A stretch of DNA of 64,000 nt from Steinernema hermaphroditum (lineage: Eukaryota; Nematoda; Chromadorea; Rhabditida; Steinernematidae): NCBI GenBank assembly GCA_030435675.1, contig CM059621.1, forward strand, positions 7,936,001-8,000,000, read 5' to 3'. This document shows positions 57,285 to 64,000 of this stretch, piece after piece; the stretch's first letter is position 1; each line of letters opens with the position of its first letter. The notes under the pieces were generated by a model. It was not told the DNA's origin. It worked only from the letters and a program-made list of their open reading frames with translations, and searched no databases. A program made the position numbers and the translations under genes.

Positions 57285-57640
57285 GATGTCCAACGCCAGG
57301 AATCCGGCTGCGTGAGAAGTCATCCCGAAGGTCGCCGACGCTCTGAGGACACCAAGACCGGCGAAGACGCAACCAGGACCACGGACTCATCTCTCCGAAG
57401 CAGATGCGAGCTCAGAAGCGTCCGCTGTGCCGCAAACGACCGCGAAGAAGATGTTCCGTCGCCATCTCCAGAGTTTCGCCGATTCCCAAATGCCCCGTGA
57501 AGCGCGCCGTCTACGACCGTCTACGGTTCGACATCAACGCCACGCCAGGGATGAAGCCTGCAGCAATGAGACATCCTTTGTTTGTCTATTTTTTCGGTGT
57601 CCTGCAAGGCGAAAAGCCTTTGATTCGGGAAATAAAGTAA
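57285..57640 (+). CDS. Weak candidate for a small basic protein gene
   Basis: An ATG at 57285 starts MSNARNPAA and stops at TGA unless an intron begins at the following GTGAGAAG. Downstream, one frame (57404-57640) encodes a strongly basic stretch (QKRPLCRKRPRRRC) then CPVKRAVYDRLRFDINATPG and ends at TAA 57638-57640; codon use in that part is coding-like (GTG AAG CGC GCC GTC TAC GAC). AATAAA overlaps the stop. No single splice pattern joins the parts convincingly, and another frame is also open. Arginine/cysteine richness could suit a sperm nuclear basic protein, but that is speculation. Reported so that the stretch is not overlooked. Confidence 0.25.
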
Positions 57641-57991
57641 AGTATTCCACACTCTCTTTTCTGTGCTTCACAGCATTCGCCCCAGCAGTGGTTCCAATTT
57701 CTATCTGCCTTCTGGTCTCCAAACCTCTTCTCCAACATCCCCAAAGTCGATAAATATTTCGATTTTTATTCGTAACGCTCCTAAATAAGTAATCACATAA
57801 TTCGAAATATAAATAAGGCGGTGGGGAGGCGACTCTTTTTACAAACAACGTTGATATTTACAGAGAGGAAGCGAACCAGAACTAGGAAGGCGAACAATAG
57901 AGGTGGAACCCATATGGAGAGCGTCAAGAACAGAGTGATTGCGCAGCTTAAAGCTTCCTGAGCAGTGGTGGTCTTGAGGGGATTTCGCCGT

Positions 57992-60900
57992 TTAGCTGAC
58001 GGTGTCGTAGTAGTTGACGTCGGTGTCCTTGTTCTCACCTACTTCTGCCTTGCACAGCTGGTCGTAGCAGAAGTCGACGCCCACCGTGATGCGGTCCTTC
58101 TCGAACTTCACTTCCGACGAGCGCTGTTCGAAGTCGAACAGAATCGGGAATTTGATTCCTGAAGGGAAGAGGATGTTTAGATCCGCTTATGTCTTTGTGT
58201 TAGAAGGACTTTAAAGGTTGAGACCGTTTCACGTCCAACTCCATTATCACGAGAGCCAGAACCTACCTCCCCTCAGCTTCTTGGCCATGTCGTCGGCGAT
58301 GATGAGTTCGTTCAGAGCGTTCACGAGGAACTCGAGACTGTTAGCGTCGATTCCGTCGACGAGACTGACGACGTTGCCGATCTTGAACTTGTCGATCTTC
58401 ATCTCGGCCGTGAACGTGTAGTCCTTGAAGGACGGCTTCTCCAGCTTCAGTTCCGCTAGCATCGTCGCCGTCAAGAATCTTCTGTTTCGGTCAGGTTGCT
58501 AAACGCCATCGATACAAGAAGCTGAAGATGGACTCACCTGGACGAAAGCGTCGATTCTGCTGTCGACGATGACGACGGCCTTTCCGTCCTCGAGTCTCAC
58601 GTGGGGGAAGGTGATGGTGTGGGTCTTGATGTTGACGACTCCGTTCGAGAACCGTTTCCCCAGGGCGGGGAACAGGGTGCCTGCGCAGATGTCCTCGGAG
58701 CCACAGTCCGTCTTCAAGTAGCCGGCGATGGCCGAGTTGTTGAGGGCGTCCTTGCTGATCTCGTAGTCGAACTTGCGGTACTGGTCCATCCAGAAGAGGA
58801 GCGACGAGAGAGTGTAGTTGGAGAGGTAGAAGTTCACCATCTTATCACTTGAGTCGGGTAGGGACAGAGGAGGCGACCGGAAGGGGAGGCGGAAGTCGTT
58901 GAGACGGGTGCGCCCTGGAAGTTTGTCATGAAAGGATGTGAAATTACTGTTAAGTGCAAGGTTTTGAACAAGATATTGTCTTAATGAATGCCAAGCAGCT
59001 GCCAATGCAAGAGCAAGCGCATAGCTCATTCATCTTCTTTAAGTCCGCAAAACTAAACTCATTTAGATTCTCGTTTCAACGCTTCTTTTTCCTCCCGTTC
59101 AAACAAAGCTTTGTGTCCCTACCTTGTCTGAGGATTCCAAAGGCGTTTCCTCTGTGCTTGAGCTCCACGCTTTCGGGGGTGTACTTGACGGGTCCGATGA
59201 GTCCGTAGTTCAAGAAGTACTGGTCGAAAAGCGCCGCGCTCATCGGAGTGTTCATGAGTCGGTTGGAGATGACGGGCACCAGTTCGGCGTGGAAGGTCGG
59301 GCAGAGGAGCTGGTCGATGCGTTCCCCGATGGCGCCGGCTATCCTCGGCATATAGTTCTTGAGGGCCTCCTCGTCGGTCTGCGAGAAGTCGACGTGTGTC
59401 TCGCCGACCACCTTGCATCCCGTCATGTCGGTCTTCAGATGGCCGTCGGAGTTAATCCCGGTCTGCAGGATTAACTCGATGTTCGCCCTGAAACAGCGTT
59501 GCTTCTGTCGAAATCTCAGTTCCCTACTTGTTGATCGAGAGAGGGAAGTGGCCGACGATCTCCCTCTCGTTTGTGTGCAGTTTGTAGACGGCGTTGATTA
59601 CGGTGTTCAGGTCGGTTCCCTGAAGAGATCATCGTTGTGGCCTGAGAGAAATGGCCTACCGTCCAGGAGATTCCCTTGTCGGCCACTATCTGCAGTTTTG
59701 ACTTAAAAGAATCAAAATCGAATTTGGCGATCGACGACGAAACGACGTTAAACTTCGACTGAAAAGCGAGAGGATCTCACTACTTGTCACTCATAGGAGA
59801 GCCTACACCGGAAGCTATGGGGATTGTGAAGTTGAAAGTGACTTCTCCATACTTCATGAACATCCCCACTCTCTCCCTTAGGTAGTCCCCGAGGAGAGTC
59901 ATCGCCTTCTCGTTGATTCGCGAGTAAAAGCCCGCGTTTGTGTCGGCTTCCATGAAGAAACTGTCTGAAAGAAGACTTCGATTTGTGAGTGGTCTTGGCA
60001 CGATGTTCAATGTTTAACTTCGGGTTTGTAACCGAAATGACCGATCCTCTAGCCTTTCTCTTTGGTGACAATTGAAATGAAGCGCTAGATCTTGTTATCT
60101 TATGTGTCTTCACTATTATCTCAACTTATGCGTCCTCATTCATGTCTTCTTGTTTAAAGACGATTTCTCTCAATAGATCCGTTTATCCCCTATATGTATG
60201 TAATCGAAGAACCGTGTTATTTCTTTAAAAAAGGCGCTTGTAAGAGGCATTCGGTGGATTCAAACTAACTTATGATGGGCCGTTTAGATAGCCATTTTCT
60301 TTAGACGTTAGTGGTGATAAGAAACGACAAAAATTTCAATTTGGAAGAGCAATTTGACTTGGACAAGGATCCGTCGAGAGCACGTTGGTATTAAGCAATG
60401 AGCTACAGAGGGTGATTTATAATGATTTCCATAAGAGTGATATTTAGCCATTTATAGTGAAACATAGTTTTTTTTTATATAAACAAACAAATTGCATTTA
60501 AAAGGGATCTTTGAAAAGACTTTTTAATACCATATTGTGTTAAATGAATGCTTTTGACAATGTCGGCGCTGATTGTCGCCGCGTCCACTTCAATCAAGTC
60601 CACTTTGCGACGGCGACCGGAAATCTGCGCATTCTCAAGGCAACGATGTTTCTTGCTCATCTTCCGACAGTCGGAAGGTACAGAACACAATCATAACGTG
60701 TTCGACGCTTTATGGGTCAATCCGTTCAAATACATAAAGGATGAAAAACCAGTTTTGCAACAACTGCGGTGGGGATATTTCCTTTCGACAGACGATCTTA
60801 TCTTCTTCTGATGCTAGGGCTGATAACGGTCAGAAATCTTTAGGAAAAAGCGGCGAGTGTATCCTGGAAGACCAGAAGTGCGCTGATCGAACTGATTGCC

Positions 60901-61100
60901 GATCTCGACCAATAACTGGCAGAGGCAAGAGGAAAAGTGCAAAATTCGTTTTTGGTATCCAAATTAGAATGAGTATGTATATTAGGCTAGATTTTATGGG
61001 TAGAAACGATTATAACGAACTCACTGGCGAGGGATTGGGCACTGACGAGCGAGGCGGTGGCGAGTAGCAGTGCCGCTACAGTCCTCCATCGTGGAAGCAT
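57992..61100 (-). CDS. Secreted BPI/LBP-family lipid-binding protein
   Basis: 521 aa in eight exons: 61100-61025, 59964-59807, 59758-59660, about 59619-59528, 59487-59123, 58914-58538, 58498-58267, 58158-57992, ending TAA. Exon 1 encodes a signal peptide (WRTVAALLLATASLVSAQ), so it acts outside cells. The N-terminal barrel has AGFYSRINEKAMTLLGDYLR at its start, FKSKLQIVADKGISW, and two cysteines about 40 residues apart (DMTGCKVVG and DQLLCPTFHAELVPVISN) that match the conserved BPI disulfide. The second barrel begins after LRQGRTRLNDFRLPF with MVNFYLSNYTLSSLLFWMDQ and FPALGKRFSNGVVNIKT. This two-barrel layout is the LPS-binding/BPI/CETP family (binds lipid A, phospholipid or other lipids; nematode roles little known). 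Intron 1 is 1.06 kb; the others are mostly 40-210 bp. The acceptor of exon 7 is GTTTAG|CAACCTG, needed for phase. Confidence 0.9.
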
Positions 61101-64000
61101 AATCAACCTGGAAAGACGATCGATCGAGAGGGGGCAAAAGCGCGCGATTTACGCGAAATCGGACTTCGATTATGGAGCTGGAGATCCTTCGGGGCTCGGA
61201 GAAGAGCGGATAAGTCGTGCGCGCCCAAAACGAGAAAGCGATCGCGCGGCGAGTCGCGAGAGGAGAAGCAAAAACCAGATAAAGAAAGTTTCTCCGGCGA
61301 CCACTCAGATCAGCGTCGATGGAGAGGAGATCCACCAGTTTAGGCGTTGAGCGCACGAAAAGACCGATCGCGAAAACAATCGCTCGTGGGTTATCGCGAT
61401 CCCGAAAGGGGCGATTAGCCGAGAGCACAATGGGAAATTAGCGCTAATTGCTTATCAGGAGACGAAGAGAGATTGACGAGCGTGTCCACAAAGGAAAGAA
61501 GCCCGTTTGGGGAGTCTGACTTGAACGAATTGGATGGGAGGAAGCCGGTTGGAAGCTGCAATGAAGATCTGCATTAAGTTTGTTTTTGTGCTCATAGCTG
61601 GAAATGGGAGGAATCGGCGATCGCTGCAGAGTCTTGCAGCATTCTAAGAGTACCAGCATCTCTCCGAGGAGTTTGTTCACATAGGCTAATGGAGTTTGAA
61701 ATGAAAAATGAGGTTGAATGTACTAGTATATACGACAAACATTACGCTGAGTTGCGAATAGTCTTTTTTAAGTCAGTGGTCTCACAAGATTCGAACAGAT
61801 CGAACATCGATGGAAAGATCAGTTGCATTTGAAGCTTCTAGATCGTGAAATTGACATTAACTTCTTCAGTTCACATAATTTTAAAAGATTAAAATCACAA
61901 AGCAAGCCAACTTCTTACTTAATGCGTACAAAAACGAGCGCCGGACAGTCCACCCACCGACGGCTCTCTTCGAGCAAATCCAATCAGATTCAGAAAGGGA
62001 TTAAAGTGCAGAGGATCGCTTTGGTTGCCAGATAAGGGAGGGAGAGGCAAAAACAGGAGAAGTGTGACCAATTGCAGAAAGCTCCGGAGCGGAGCAGGTT
62101 TGGGCTCTGATTGAATAACGGAGTGATTAATCCAGTGCACTTTGCGTCATCGAAGTCATTAGAGTGGTCGCCGAGGAGTCTGTTATCTACCTGATTCGTC
62201 CACTTTTTGTCCCCCCGGAGAACCAGACTAAGAAGACGCCGGAGTGGCGCTGAAAGAAGGTGTAATTGCGAAGACGGATTGCACTTATCCGAAAAAGAGC
62301 TTTTCGGTGATTACAGGTAAATGACGGAGGTCCACACGCTCCCGTCTAATGCCCGCGATCCGGTCAAGTAAGCGTGAGCAGGAAGTCCCTCGAGCGAGAC
62401 GGTTAGCCCTCCTAGCCCCCAGAGAACAGTCTCCACGAATCAAGAAGCTCTTGACTCCCACAGATCTTGACCCTCGCGCCGAATAGATCTCTAGAGCTAG
62501 AGAGAGGAACAAGGAACCAGGCGTTACAGAATTCCACGCGCAGCAGCGTTGCAAACTCCGTGATGGATCGATCTGCAAGCGGCCTCTGACACTTCTAATC
62601 CCATAACACTCACTCGTAATGGCCACTTTTTCCACCGCCGACGGCTTTCAGTCAGCGATCTCTCTGATCTTCGTCCTTGAATTCGAAGCGCCTTGGGATT
62701 TGTCAGATTTTTGGGTTTACGACGCAGATGCCATAAATGACATAACCTTTTATGTGAGACGAGTTTTGGAGGTGAATCGTCGTCGTTAATGTTCATTCTG
62801 TAATCAAAATTGCGTAATTGATTCGCAGAAGACCCTTGGTAATCCAGACGTTACTGTATTCTAGAGAGTTCATTGGGATGTGGTACTCGGACGTTTTGGA
62901 AGTGAAAAGTTGAAAGTCAGTTGGAATCAATTTCAATCAATACATTCTAGCCCTTTTGGTCAACAAGCAAAAAATGGAAAGCCGTCAGCTGTTTGCGACA
63001 GACAGTAACTCAGGACCCAAGATCAAAGCATCTGACCCAACCGCATATGACTAATTCGACTTAGAAGCTTCTTTCAAAAAACGAGCATTTCTGGTAGTTT
63101 TAAACTATGGGTACAAGTCTTTAGACCTCATTCATTTACATCGATGACTAAACAGTTGAAAGATGCCACCTTGGGTACTGCCGTTGTTCTAAAACGTACA
63201 AGAAACTTCTATTCTTATCACTGCAGATCTGTCATTTCGATTGAAAAGCAACAAACGATTAAGAGGAACGACAGAACCCGATGCTCATGGATGAGTTCAA
63301 ATTGTGGCGCGCGAAAGCCAGGTGGCGAAGAAGACGCGAACACAAAGACTTCCAGTGTTCCTCGCCTCGATCCCAGATCTCTCCCGTCGCTGTCCACCCT
63401 CTTCGACACCAATTAGGTGCGTCGTCGCCTTCCCGACTCACTCGCATTCAGGTCTGCGCGCGACTCCATTTCTCTCTTTAGGCGATTTAAGGAACGCCCG
63501 CGAGATCCCCTTTCGGGTTGCACGGCCGCCCAACCGGAACGAGCGAAGGTATCCCATCGATCTCACGGCGCGATGATGACCATTAGCAAACATACAACAA
63601 TTGTCGCCAGTCGCTTTTTTGTTCGGCTAGACGCTAGCGGCTTCGAAGAAGCTGGTTGCCGGGGAACGGGTTCCCCGTGGGGTCCATCGAGTGGTATCAC
63701 CCGTATCCTGGATCGTGCGGGCGGGCGGCAGGACTGTACGCGAAGGCGAAAGGGAGGAAGAGTCGCCGCCGGAGAGCGCTCTGGAGTGGACACTTAAGAC
63801 TTCTGTGAAGTCGTCTGGACGTAACGACACAAAGTGTCGGCGATCGGTAATCGCTCCGATTGTGGACGGAGATAACAGATGCACTCGGGTTCAAATCCGA
63901 GCCAGAACTAGGACGACGTTGTTTGTCGCCGCCACCTATGTGGCAAACGAGTCAAACACGTAGGCACTTGTAGATCCATGCTGGAGACGATATTTGACAG
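61101..64000. other. Upstream region of the BPI/LBP-like gene; no gene recognised
   Basis: 61.1-61.4 kb is GC-rich with CGCG/GATCG motifs and probably the promoter of the minus-strand BPI-like gene. From 61.5 to 63.3 kb the sequence is mixed and frames are short. 63.3-63.95 kb is again GC-rich with overlapping frames on both strands, resembling the promoter-proximal patches at 7.0-7.5 and 39.5-41.6 kb; a gene may start beyond the right edge. Confidence 0.4.

Noticed and set aside
59761..59806. Reading of BPI-like exon 2 through to a TAG (SPMSDK ending)
   Set aside because: Using the GTAGGC donor after TCCGGT joins in phase 0 to SKFNVVSSS and continues the family domain, so the apparent stop is intronic.
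63830..63910. tRNA-like T-loop (GGTTCAAATCC) near 63.89 kb
   Set aside because: The T arm closes only with an eight-base loop, and no matching acceptor stem or cloverleaf could be drawn around it.

Overview
This window is nuclear DNA from a free-living or entomopathogenic-type chromadorean nematode. The evidence is the mix of nematode-only chemoreceptor families (Sre-, Srx- and Srt-like seven-transmembrane receptors), a glutamate-gated chloride channel with the avr-14 gene layout, a small MSP-domain sperm protein, and very short (about 36-50 bp) GT-AG introns with TTTCAG-type acceptors. The genus cannot be fixed from sequence alone. A Steinernema-like (clade IV) worm is my guess from gene style, held with low confidence.

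Layout. 1-27.2 kb: a same-strand tandem array of Sre-like chemoreceptor genes, eight complete six-exon genes plus the 3' end of a ninth at the left edge. All eight share five intron positions, and their fourth exon is exactly 140 nt each time. The genes fall into two groups by the length of exon 3. The array is interrupted by mobile-element debris: an inverted-repeat element (6.6 kb), degenerate copies of an unknown protein family (7.8-8.6 kb, minus), a long-TIR element (11.2-12.6 kb), and a repeat-bracketed block carrying a degenerate gene (19.7-22.8 kb).

27-38 kb: a second TIR element related to the first, an Srx-like receptor (+), a small palindromic element with 9-bp target duplication, a small unknown gene, an Srt-like receptor (-), a mariner-type non-coding element, and a second, more damaged copy of the 21-kb degenerate gene.

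38-48.4 kb: a long non-coding upstream region and then avr-14. Six common exons encode the extracellular glutamate-binding domain. They are followed by two consecutive sets of exons, each encoding a complete four-helix channel domain and each with its own stop codon and poly(A) signal, so one gene makes two subunits.

49-51 kb (minus): an MSP-domain sperm protein gene and an unknown small gene with a GC-AG intron. 53.4-56.7 kb: two convergently transcribed Srx-like receptors. 57.3-61.1 kb: a weak gene candidate (+) and a complete eight-exon secreted BPI/LBP-type lipid-binding protein gene (-). 61.1-64 kb: no gene recognised.

Exon models were built by eye from splice sites and reading-frame continuity. 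In every receptor, the channel and the BPI gene the summed exon lengths are divisible by three and end at a stop, which supports them, but no transcript evidence was available.
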